A stretch of DNA of 46,090 bases. It comes from Myxococcota bacterium. Lineage in GTDB: Bacteria; Myxococcota_A; UBA796; CAJQPC01. Below, in pieces: positions 24,695 through 32,153 of this stretch; the stretch's first letter is position 1; the number at the start of each line of letters is the position of its first letter. The translations under genes were made by a program, and so were the position numbers. The notes below the pieces were generated by a model. That model saw nothing but the letters and a program-made list of their open reading frames with translations. It did no database searches and had not been told where the DNA came from. The stretch is from the NCBI GenBank assembly GCA_023150775.1, contig JAKLKE010000012.1, positions 1-46,090 on the forward strand, read 5' to 3'.

Positions 24695-27559
24695 TCAGGG
24701 CGCGACGCTCGGGGTCGGCGCGGGCGCGTCCTCCTGACGCCAGCCCTCACCGTCCACAAACACGAAGCGCTGGGTGGGCCAGTAGGCAAGATCGAGCTTC
24801 AAGGTCTTCACCTCGGTCTTGTCCTCCAAGTCCACGAGCGTGAGGCGCACGGCGTCGCGGTCTTGTTTGGTGCTCACCACCGCCAAGAACGAGGCGAGAT
24901 CGGGGGTGGGCTGACCGTCGACCTCGATGATCCGCCGCGTGGGGCGCAGGCCGTAGCGGTGCGCCGGGCTGCCGTACCAGAACCAGGTGACGTACACGCC
25001 CTCGGGCTCGAAGCCGCGCTGGGAGGCGACCTCTAGGTGCGGGGCGTGCAACAACATGCCCGCCCAAGACACCACTTCAGTGACCCCTTGGCCGCTGAGG
25101 CTGGCCGTCTCGACGACGAAGTTCTGCTCCATCCCGTCGCGAAACACCGTGAGGGTGACCGACGGCGCCTGGCACAGCGCCTCGACCTCATCAAAACGGG
25201 TGACCACCTCTTGGTTGACGGCGAGGAGGAGATCGCCGCCCTTGAGCGCCGCCGCCGCCGGGGTGCCCGCGGTGAGGCGCCCGACGTAGAGCACCTGGCC
25301 CCCGGTCTGATCGTGGGCCTGGAGGCGGCTGAGCCAAGCCTCGGGCAGGCCACGGTCGCGGGCGTCGGCCAAAGGCAGGCCATACAGCTCAACGCCCAAG
25401 GCGCGGTAGGCCACGTCTTCACCGGCCTGCAGCGGCTCGACGACGCTCTGGGCGACCTCGATGGGCAGGCCATAAAAGGCCGAGCTGCGCCCGCCGCCTT
25501 CGCTCGACGCGAAGGACGCCCAGGTGGCCACGACCCGCCCGCGCCGGTCGGTGATCGCCCCGCCCACAGACGAGAGGCCGTCGCTGAGCGTGAAGATCTC
25601 CTGGTTGGCCTCGCGGAAGCTCGGAGGGTCGGGCAGGGGCAGGTAGAGCGGCGTCACCCGGCCCACCCGGGCGCGCTGGGCGACGACCTGATGGCTGCCG
25701 GTGAGGCCCACCTGGTACAGCTTGTCGCCGGGCTTGACCTCTTTGTCGCGCAGCCGGGCGCTCTTGACCGGCGTGGCGCCGATGTCCGCCGGGTCGTACT
25801 TCACAACGGCGACGTTGTGCAGCGGGTGGATGCTGACGATCTCTCCGGGCACCCGCAAGGAGCCGCCGAAGGTCAGCTCTAGCTCACCCAGGCCTACGGG
25901 CACGGTGTCGCGGTCCACAACGACGAGGCCCCGCTCGGCGTCCACGATGAGCCCGGCCCCGGTGAAGCGGGTGCTGCTGACCCCTTCGGTGCGGTACGGC
26001 ACGCGGTACTCAACCATCACCAACGACCGGCTGAGCCGACGTTGGGCGCGGCCGCCCGTGCGCACGAAGCTCGCCTCCCCGGCGGCCTCAGCCAGGGGTT
26101 TGGTCGGCGCCGGGCTCTCGACACAGGGCCAGCCGCCGGTGGTGTCGTCGCGCGCGCAGCGCTGCATCGGGAACCACAGGCGGTCCACCTGAATCACGGC
26201 GACCTGGTCTTGGCGGGGGTCTTGAATGGGGAAGTACCGCACGGGCACCCGGGCGCCGTGGGGGTGGGCGGCCAAGGCGGCCTCGACCTCCTCCAGGGTG
26301 TTCACCGGCTGGCCGTCAATCGCCGTGAGGATTGCGCCCTCGGGGATGCCGCCTTCAGTGAGCGCGTAGCCCGTCGCCGCCACATAGACGCCCTTCACCG
26401 GGACGCTGTGGTTGCGGGCCTGGTGGTAGCTCAGCTCGTTGAGGATGCCGCCGCCGAACTCTAAGTAGGTGTCGGGGCTGATGTCGTGCAGATCCCCCAC
26501 GGCGAGGGTCACGGTCAAGGTCTGCCCGCCGCGCTCGATGGTGAGCATGACTGAAGCGCCCACCTGCTCATCCAGCCGCGCCTCCAGAGGCACGAAGGCG
26601 TTGAGCGGCGCGCCATCGACGGCGAGCAGCACGTCACCGGGGCGCAGGCCGCCGTCCGCCGGGCCGCCGGGGACCACCTCGGCCACGACCAACAGCCCCG
26701 TGCCGTCAGGAAAGCCCGCGCGCACCGCCGTCTCGCTCTTCTCCGAGAGGCCCAGGCGGCGCAGCTCGTCATAGGGCGTGTGGACAAACACCGTCTGTAA
26801 GGTGCCGCGGGTGACGGGCTGCCCGGCCTGGATCAGCTCCAGAGCGCGCACGACGCGGTCGAGCGGCAGGTAATAGCTCGACGCGGCGTTGCGCCGTCCG
26901 CCCGCGTTCAGCGCGACGACCTTGCCCGAGAGGTCCAGCACCGGAGAGCCAGACGAGCCCCCGGACGTGCCCGAGGCGGCCTGGATGTAGAAGGTGTTGA
27001 AGTCGTTGTAGGTGTTGTCGCCATAGACCGGCGCCTCGCGGTCGAGGCGGGCCAAGGTGCCGTCGAGGATGCTGATCTTCTCTCCGGCGTCGTTGCCCAC
27101 CACCCGCACGTTGACGCCGACCTTGGCCCCGGCCGGGTCCAGCGTGAGGGGCTTGACCTCCATAAACCGCACCGCGGAGGGGTCGAAGCGGTAGAACCCG
27201 AAGTCGTGGACCGGGTCGCGGTAGACGGCCTGGAGCGGGATCTCCTCGTGGTTGTACAGCACGGCCTCAGCGACGACGGGCCCGGCGTGGACCATGTGCC
27301 GGTTGGTGAGGATGAGCCCCCGCTCGGCGTCGACGATGAACCCCGTGCCCACGGACGACGAGGCCGCCTCGGTGTCGAAGCTGCGGGTGCCCACCACGCG
27401 GATGGCCACCACCGAGGGCACCGCCGTCTCTAAGGTGGCCTTCCACAGATCCGCCTCAGGCGGCGGCGCCGGGGCCTCGGCGGGCGGCCGACCCTTGGAC
27501 TGCGCGAAGGCGAGAGAGGGGGAGGCGAGGAGGGCGAAGAGGACGATCAGAGCGCGCAT
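24695..27559 (-). CDS. Double HtrA-type protease resembling eukaryotic Nma111/DEG7, with PDZ domains
   Basis: A 954-residue exported protein (signal peptide about 1-19). The first trypsin-like domain (about 45-240) has an intact triad: H88 (LTNRHMV), D119 (DPVHDFGF), S203 (TSGGSSGSP). A PDZ domain follows (about 280-370) and a second PDZ-like segment (375-470, IPEGAILTAIDGQPVN). Residues 525-715 are a second trypsin-like domain whose triad is lost: His is Asp in VVVDRDTV, Asp is Asn in PLHNVAVV, Ser is Val in SSVGGAI. Two more PDZ-like parts end the protein. This active-plus-dead double layout and phrases such as RDPVHDFGF are those of fungal Nma111 and plant DEG7. It probably performs periplasmic protein quality control. 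The ATG follows an AAGGGGGTGG stretch. Confidence 0.88.
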   Translation of the reverse strand: MRALIVLFALLASPSLAFAQSKGRPPAEAPAPPPEADLWKATLETAVPSVVAIRVVGTRSFDTEAASSSVGTGFIVDAERGLILTNRHMVHAGPVVAEAVLYNHEEIPLQAVYRDPVHDFGFYRFDPSAVRFMEVKPLTLDPAGAKVGVNVRVVGNDAGEKISILDGTLARLDREAPVYGDNTYNDFNTFYIQAASGTSGGSSGSPVLDLSGKVVALNAGGRRNAASSYYLPLDRVVRALELIQAGQPVTRGTLQTVFVHTPYDELRRLGLSEKSETAVRAGFPDGTGLLVVAEVVPGGPADGGLRPGDVLLAVDGAPLNAFVPLEARLDEQVGASVMLTIERGGQTLTVTLAVGDLHDISPDTYLEFGGGILNELSYHQARNHSVPVKGVYVAATGYALTEGGIPEGAILTAIDGQPVNTLEEVEAALAAHPHGARVPVRYFPIQDPRQDQVAVIQVDRLWFPMQRCARDDTTGGWPCVESPAPTKPLAEAAGEASFVRTGGRAQRRLSRSLVMVEYRVPYRTEGVSSTRFTGAGLIVDAERGLVVVDRDTVPVGLGELELTFGGSLRVPGEIVSIHPLHNVAVVKYDPADIGATPVKSARLRDKEVKPGDKLYQVGLTGSHQVVAQRARVGRVTPLYLPLPDPPSFREANQEIFTLSDGLSSVGGAITDRRGRVVATWASFASSEGGGRSSAFYGLPIEVAQSVVEPLQAGEDVAYRALGVELYGLPLADARDRGLPEAWLSRLQAHDQTGGQVLYVGRLTAGTPAAAALKGGDLLLAVNQEVVTRFDEVEALCQAPSVTLTVFRDGMEQNFVVETASLSGQGVTEVVSWAGMLLHAPHLEVASQRGFEPEGVYVTWFWYGSPAHRYGLRPTRRIIEVDGQPTPDLASFLAVVSTKQDRDAVRLTLVDLEDKTEVKTLKLDLAYWPTQRFVFVDGEGWRQEDAPAPTPSVAP

Positions 27560-27653
27560 ACCACCCCCTTAGCCGCAACGGGGCGAGGTCGCCACGGGGG
27601 GTTTTGGCCTCTTGCGCGGGAGCTGTCCGAGGGGGGCGAAGGGGCGGCGGGGC

Positions 27654-28337
27654 TCAGCGTTGAGGCCCCTGCGGCGGGCTCACCGGGGTGAACTGGAGGT
27701 CGAACCAGAAGGAGCGGGGGTCGTCGTCGCAGGCGTCCTCGGCGGGCATGACCCGCTCGTCGGGGCCGCCGACGATGTGGAAGATCTGCGCTTCGTAGTC
27801 TTCGTTGTCGGGGGTGGGCAGGGGGAAGTCGCCGATGAGGCTCATTGTCCAGTTGAGGGTGGGGTCTTGGAGTTGGGCTTCGTTGAGGGCCACCACGTCG
27901 TCGCCCCGACCACGCAGGGTGATTCCTTGGAGCTGAACATATTCGTAGAGGATCTCGGGCTCAATCGTGATGCCAAAACTTAACGCACAGTCATAACCCC
28001 GACTTCTAAGGGTACCCCTCGGGAACTTCGGGCGATAAGTGAGCGCGGAATAATCAGTGGCTCCAGACATATACACGCTGAGTTGGCTCAGTTCACCCGC
28101 GGTGTCAAACATCCCGCTCTCCGTGGTCCACTCATCGCCTCTAAGATACGGAAAGGCGTGCAGGGACCCATCCTCGCCGTCGCTCAGCTCATACACGAGG
28201 GTAGAGCAATCTTTGGGACATGGAGACTGTAGCTCAATCACGTCCACCTTGTACTTCAGATTGGGAGGTAACTGATAAGCACCAAATATATCACACCCCG
28301 CCAAACCAAGGGCGGGCAGCAGGGCGAGCGCGCGCAT
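27654..28337 (-). CDS. Tandem paralogous lipoprotein, copy 3
   Basis: A 227-residue lipoprotein (MRALALLPALGLAGC, then DIFG). The mature part opens with LKYKVDVIELQSPCPKDCS, has a variable Tyr-rich middle and ends with DACDDDPRSFWFDLQFTP. No known family is recognised. The next gene upstream is a close paralogue whose 5' and 3' ends are nearly identical at the DNA level while the middle has diverged. CCGGAG stands six nt before the chosen ATG; an ATG 30 nt upstream overlaps the previous stop by ATGA and is also possible. Last gene of a three-gene tandem. The middle part is visibly lower in GC than the surroundings. Confidence 0.68.
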   Translation of the reverse strand: MRALALLPALGLAGCDIFGAYQLPPNLKYKVDVIELQSPCPKDCSTLVYELSDGEDGSLHAFPYLRGDEWTTESGMFDTAGELSQLSVYMSGATDYSALTYRPKFPRGTLRSRGYDCALSFGITIEPEILYEYVQLQGITLRGRGDDVVALNEAQLQDPTLNWTMSLIGDFPLPTPDNEDYEAQIFHIVGGPDERVMPAEDACDDDPRSFWFDLQFTPVSPPQGPQR

Positions 28338-28511
28338 CGTAGGCTCCGGTGAGGGGGTGGTGGTCATGGAGCACCATATGGATGGATCGGGGTGAACTGG
28401 AGGTCGAACCAGAAGGAGCGGTGGTCGTCGTCGCAGGCGTCCTCATTGGGGACAGCCCGCTCGTCGGGGCCGCCGACGATGTGGAAGATCTGCGCCTCGT
28501 AGTCCTCATTG
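27686..28511. repeat. Near-identical duplicated gene ends (about 701-704 bp offset)
   Basis: The 3' part of the lipoprotein gene at 27686-27810 recurs almost base for base at 28387-28511, and the 5' part at about 28290-28360 recurs at 28994-29068. The intervening 400 bp or so is diverged. This is the mark of a fairly recent tandem duplication with later gene conversion at the ends or fast change in the middle. Confidence 0.7.
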
Positions 28512-29041
28512 TGCTGGGTCGGCACGGGGAACTCTCCGACCACCGCCATCGTCCAGTTGAGGTCGGGATCTTGGAGCTCAGACTCGTCCCAGTTGAGCAC
28601 CTCCTCCTCCCGCCCGCGCCGTGTCACGCGGGCGAGGCGAACGAAGCTCCCGGCGGGATCTCCATCTACCGACAAGGCGAAGTCCAGAACACAGTCGTAG
28701 CCTCGGCGCCCGAGGCCACCTCTGGTGTGTGTCCTGCGCTGATTTCCATAACGATAGCTGGAGCCGGGACTCTCCAGCAAGAGCGGACGTACATCACCAC
28801 CGGAGTCAAACAGCCGAGAGTCTCTCGGGTTCCATTGACCATTCGCAGGGTAAGGCCAGACGAACAGCCCCCCATCTTCGCCATCGCTGAGCTCATAGGC
28901 CAGCGTGGAGCATTGGTTGGGGCAAGGAGTCTGCAGCTCGATCACATCCACTTTGTAGGTCAGATCCGGATGAAGAATGTAATCACCGAAGATGTCACAC
29001 CCCGCCAAACCGAGGGCGGGCAAGAGGGCGAGGGCTCGCAT
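28364..29041 (-). CDS. Tandem paralogous lipoprotein, copy 2
   Basis: A 225-residue lipoprotein nearly identical to its downstream neighbour at both ends: MRALALLPALGLAGCDIFG at the start, LTYKVDVIELQTPCPNQCS next, and DACDDDHRSFWFDLQFTP at the end. The middle (LYDSGG-type, RTHTRGGLGRRGYDC) differs. Two paired Cys near the N-terminus and two later Cys probably form disulfides. CCGGAG precedes the chosen ATG; an ATG at 29071 overlaps the previous gene's stop (ATGA) and is an alternative. Function unknown; a secreted or surface lipoprotein under diversifying or conversion-driven change is an inference. Confidence 0.68.
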   Translation of the reverse strand: MRALALLPALGLAGCDIFGDYILHPDLTYKVDVIELQTPCPNQCSTLAYELSDGEDGGLFVWPYPANGQWNPRDSRLFDSGGDVRPLLLESPGSSYRYGNQRRTHTRGGLGRRGYDCVLDFALSVDGDPAGSFVRLARVTRRGREEEVLNWDESELQDPDLNWTMAVVGEFPVPTQHNEDYEAQIFHIVGGPDERAVPNEDACDDDHRSFWFDLQFTPIHPYGAP

Positions 29042-29067
29042 CGTAAGCTCCGGTGAGGGGGTGGGGG

Positions 29068-29772
29068 TCATTGCATGTGGTACGGAAGCAGGGGGGTGAG
29101 GCGCAGATCGAAGCGGAGCGAGCGCAGGTCATCCGTGCAGGATTCGGGGTCGGCCTCGATGTACTCATCGGGATAACCGACGAGGTGAAACTCTTGTTGC
29201 TCGTAGGATGGATCGTAGTCGGAGGCCGGGAGCGGCATCGGGAATTCGCCGATGAGCTCGAAGTTCCAGCCGTCGTCTTGGGTGGACCGTGTGAAGAAAA
29301 GGAGGGGTGCGTCCTCTGGTTCGGCTGAACTGGAGCCCATTCTCAGCATGTAAAGGTAAACCGTAGGCCGTACGGCGACTTGAAATTGAAGGTAACAATC
29401 ACACTCCGTCTTGCTGCCACAGGTTGGGCGCCATCGGGTCGCCTCATGGGAAGGGAATGGGCCGTTGACCATCATCTCCTCGTCTTCCCAATCTCTTTCG
29501 CCCAAAACACGCTGGTCATTATAGTTATGTGACGAGACAACGTCACCAATATTGCTGTACTCGTCGAACGGAAGCACGCTACAACGTGAAGGACAGGGAG
29601 ACCTGAAATCCTCTACGACAATCTCATAAGGAAACTTTAATCCAGCAGGCTCATCAGTACCCCAGGCGTCACAGCCGCCCAAGCCCAAGAACCCGAACGC
29701 CCACCCCGCCCCAACGAGGGCCAAGCGCCACAGTCGCTGCGTGGCTGGGGAAATCAGCGATCGTGTTGGCAT
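29068..29772 (-). CDS. Tandem paralogous lipoprotein, copy 1 (most diverged)
   Basis: A 234-residue lipoprotein with a longer signal (ALVGAGWAFGFLGLGGC). It shares the family frame with the two downstream copies: a Tyr/Val strand followed by EDFRSPCPSRCS, an ExEFHLVGYPDE block matching their QIFHIVGGPDE, and CTDDLRSLRFDLRLTPL at the end. The middle is unrelated by eye. AAGGAG stands ahead of the ATG. Overlapping ATGA junctions join all three genes, so this is probably the promoter-proximal member. The 29340-29680 part has more A/T than the rest of the window. Confidence 0.68.
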   Translation of the reverse strand: MPTRSLISPATQRLWRLALVGAGWAFGFLGLGGCDAWGTDEPAGLKFPYEIVVEDFRSPCPSRCSVLPFDEYSNIGDVVSSHNYNDQRVLGERDWEDEEMMVNGPFPSHEATRWRPTCGSKTECDCYLQFQVAVRPTVYLYMLRMGSSSAEPEDAPLLFFTRSTQDDGWNFELIGEFPMPLPASDYDPSYEQQEFHLVGYPDEYIEADPESCTDDLRSLRFDLRLTPLLPYHMQ

Positions 29773-29859
29773 CGGGCTCTCCTTAGGCGTCTATCCAGGC
29801 TTGCACAGCTTTTGAGGCCTGTCAACCAAGCCCGAAGAGAGCGCCACCTCGGCGCTCCC

Positions 29860-30210
29860 CTACCCCCAATCCGTCCGCGCCCAAGTCATCACGTCGCCCT
29901 CCGGCGGGCACTCAATCTTCAGGGTAGGCGTGCCGTTGTCATCATACGTCGTCGCCGCGCCCTCATTGGGCTGGAAACACTCGATCAGCCCCTCAGCGGG
30001 GTCGCCGTAACACCAGAACACGCCCTTGAGGGTCTGTCCGGGGTAAATGGGCGTGTTCAGGGCGCTGCCCGGCGCGCACGCCGCCATGTGCGACTCTCGG
30101 GCCTGGCCGTCGGGGATGGGGTCGGGCAAGGACGTGTCTTCGCAGGCGGGCTCGTCACAGGAGGCGAAGGGCAGGAGGAGGAGCGGCAGGAGGCGAAAGG
30201 AGCGGCTCAT
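29860..30210 (-). CDS. Small lipoprotein of unknown function
   Basis: A 116-residue lipoprotein; MSRSFRLLPLLLLPFASC is a clean signal with Cys at residue 18. The mature part has five or six further Cys (PACEDTS, MAACAPG, FWCYGD, IECFQ, KIECPP) that could form disulfides, and looks beta-rich. No family recognised. The ATG overlaps the stop of the upstream polytopic membrane protein gene (ATGA), so the two are coupled and possibly work together at the envelope. Confidence 0.65.
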   Translation of the reverse strand: MSRSFRLLPLLLLPFASCDEPACEDTSLPDPIPDGQARESHMAACAPGSALNTPIYPGQTLKGVFWCYGDPAEGLIECFQPNEGAATTYDDNGTPTLKIECPPEGDVMTWARTDWG

Positions 30211-32063
30211 GAGGTAGATCCGGTGAGGGCGGCGGGGCGCTCTGTCCCCTGGTTGGGCCCGCTCCCAGCGGCGCTTGATGGGTTTGTGTCGTCAGCGGGA
30301 GCGTTGCGGGCCTCCCACAGAAACCAGGCGATCATCAGGAGGCTGTACATCGCGCACAGTCTCCCCAGCCAGCCCATGTGGATCACCCGGAACTCGCTGG
30401 TCTCATCGTTCTGCTGCAGGGCGTTGAGGGCCACCTCGATGCCGAACAAGAAGATGAGGCCCACGGCGTTGCGTAGGCGGCTGAGATCACCCGCGTGGGT
30501 GACGATCATGGTGCTGCGCACGATGTAATAATAGTAGCTCGCCGTGGTCAACAAGAAGAAGGGGATGAAGCCCATGGACAGAGCCTCGTGGTCTTTGGCC
30601 CGGCGTAGGCCCCAGCCCAAGAGCAGCACCAGGGCGAACGCCAGGGGGTTTCGCCACGTCTTCTGGTTCTTGACGCGCATTCGGCGCACGTCGTCCATTC
30701 GTTTGACGTCGGTCTCACCTTGGTAGGCCACGGCGATGGCGAAGCCTTGGCGCATGGACGAGAGGTTCTTCTCGGTGGTGTGGGTGAGCAGCTTCTCGAC
30801 GTGCCAGATCGCCCGGCCTGGGCCGTACTTCACCGCCACGGCGCCATAGAGCAGGGCCAGGCAGGCCACGAAGCCGAGGGCGATCTTGAGCAGGCCTCGG
30901 TTGATTTGGCGCAGAGAGACAAGCTCCCACAGCCCCTTCATGGCCGGGCCGTAGAGCCACACCGCCGGGAACAGCCGGAAGGCCGCGCCCACGCCCACGG
31001 CCGCGCCCGCCCAGCCGGGCAGGCCCCGCTTGAGCAGGCCCACGGACATGATCAGCACGGCGACATAGTCGTCGCGGCCAAAGGCCCAGGTGTAGGTGGG
31101 CCAGCGGGCGCTGTAGGTGGTGAACAGGAAGATGACCAGAAACAAGGCCGTGGGGCCACCAAAGGCCCACCAGGTCACGGCGACGGCGAGGCTCAGCCAG
31201 AGGAGGTCGATGTAGCCGAGGAGCTTCACGGATTCGACGGGCACGGCGTTCGCCAGGGGCTCGGCGAAGACCACCCAGGCCGGGGAGCCGTTGAAGCCGT
31301 GGTCCCACAACATCTGAATCCACAGGTCGTTGGTGAACCCGACCATGTCGCGCTGCAAGTAGATGAAGTCGTGTTTGAACGCCGCCCAGCGCTCGGGGCC
31401 AAACTTGGCGCGGATGCGGTCGTGCCACTCGGTGTCCCGGGCGAAGGCCTGGGTGTCGACCATGTAGTAGTCTTCTTCGTTCTGGGTCTGGAAGGTGGGC
31501 GGCTGGCGGCGGTAGTGGCGGCCCTCCTCTAGGTCTGCGAGCACGATGGCGGGGTAGAGGTCGAAGTAGCCCAGCTCTTTGTAATACTTGGAGTTTAAGT
31601 AGTAGTGGCTGAGGTCGTAGGTGTCGACGCGCTCCACCCAGACGTAGGTGCTGTCGAGGCGTGAGTAGTTGAGGAAGCTCAAGGTGGCGAGCAGGCCGAG
31701 GCCGAGGGTGATCGCCCCTCGGGCGCGGCTGGCGAGGGCGTTGGCCTTGGGCTCTAGGTGGCGGTGCCAGAGGTAGGTCAAGGCGGCGAGGAGCGCGGCG
31801 CCCCCGGCGAGCCAGATCTTGTTCTCCTCGGTGCCGTCGCGGTGCAGGGGCTTCGCGCCGCCTCGGGCGAGGTCGACGACGATGAGCAGGGCGGTGAGGC
31901 CCGCCAAGGTGGCGAAGGTGCCGAGCACCCGGGCGGCCAGAGGCTGCTGCTTGCGGTCGAGGCCGAGGCCCGCCGCGCCCAGGGTGAGGGCGATGAAGAG
32001 CGCGATGAGGGCGTGGTGCCACGCGGCCTCAAGGGCCGGACCAGGAGCGAGGGGGAAGAGCAT
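30207..32063 (-). CDS. Polytopic membrane protein, possible GT-C/GT87-like glycosyltransferase
   Basis: A 618-residue protein with roughly 11-12 membrane helices. After the third helix comes a large loop (about residues 145-250) rich in Tyr, His and Asp (TYDLSHYYLNSKYYKELGYFD, 21 residues shortened here in meaning: an Asp/His-rich loop), then helices containing FGRDDYVAVLIMSVGL and AAFRLFPAVWLYGP, a phrase typical of GT87/DUF2029-like mannosyltransferases. Whether it transfers a sugar from a polyprenyl donor is an inference. The ATG at 32063 has no Shine-Dalgarno; TATCCT lies eight nt upstream, suggesting a leaderless mRNA. It is coupled to a small Cys-rich lipoprotein downstream and is divergent from the lipoprotein gene at 32154. 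Confidence 0.65.
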   Translation of the reverse strand: MLFPLAPGPALEAAWHHALIALFIALTLGAAGLGLDRKQQPLAARVLGTFATLAGLTALLIVVDLARGGAKPLHRDGTEENKIWLAGGAALLAALTYLWHRHLEPKANALASRARGAITLGLGLLATLSFLNYSRLDSTYVWVERVDTYDLSHYYLNSKYYKELGYFDLYPAIVLADLEEGRHYRRQPPTFQTQNEEDYYMVDTQAFARDTEWHDRIRAKFGPERWAAFKHDFIYLQRDMVGFTNDLWIQMLWDHGFNGSPAWVVFAEPLANAVPVESVKLLGYIDLLWLSLAVAVTWWAFGGPTALFLVIFLFTTYSARWPTYTWAFGRDDYVAVLIMSVGLLKRGLPGWAGAAVGVGAAFRLFPAVWLYGPAMKGLWELVSLRQINRGLLKIALGFVACLALLYGAVAVKYGPGRAIWHVEKLLTHTTEKNLSSMRQGFAIAVAYQGETDVKRMDDVRRMRVKNQKTWRNPLAFALVLLLGWGLRRAKDHEALSMGFIPFFLLTTASYYYYIVRSTMIVTHAGDLSRLRNAVGLIFLFGIEVALNALQQNDETSEFRVIHMGWLGRLCAMYSLLMIAWFLWEARNAPADDTNPSSAAGSGPNQGTERPAALTGSTS

Positions 32064-32071
32064 AACGGAGG

Positions 32072-32077
32072 AGGATA
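32072..32077 (-). promoter_or_regulatory. Putative -10 element (TATCCT), leaderless start at 32063
   Basis: On the minus strand TATCCT is separated from the ATG by eight nt. No ribosome site fits in that gap. A convincing -35 was not found. Confidence 0.35.
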
Positions 32078-32153
32078 ACCCACCTTCCGGGCTTTGACGC
32101 TTGCCCCGGCGCGCTCAGCGGGTGAGGTGCAAGGGTCAACCGCTGGAGACCCC

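Noticed and set aside
29773-29859. Perfect TTGACA -35 box on the minus strand upstream of the lipoprotein triplet
   Set aside because: No acceptable -10 lies 15-19 bp downstream; the nearest GATAGA is about 24 bp away, so a promoter is not supported.
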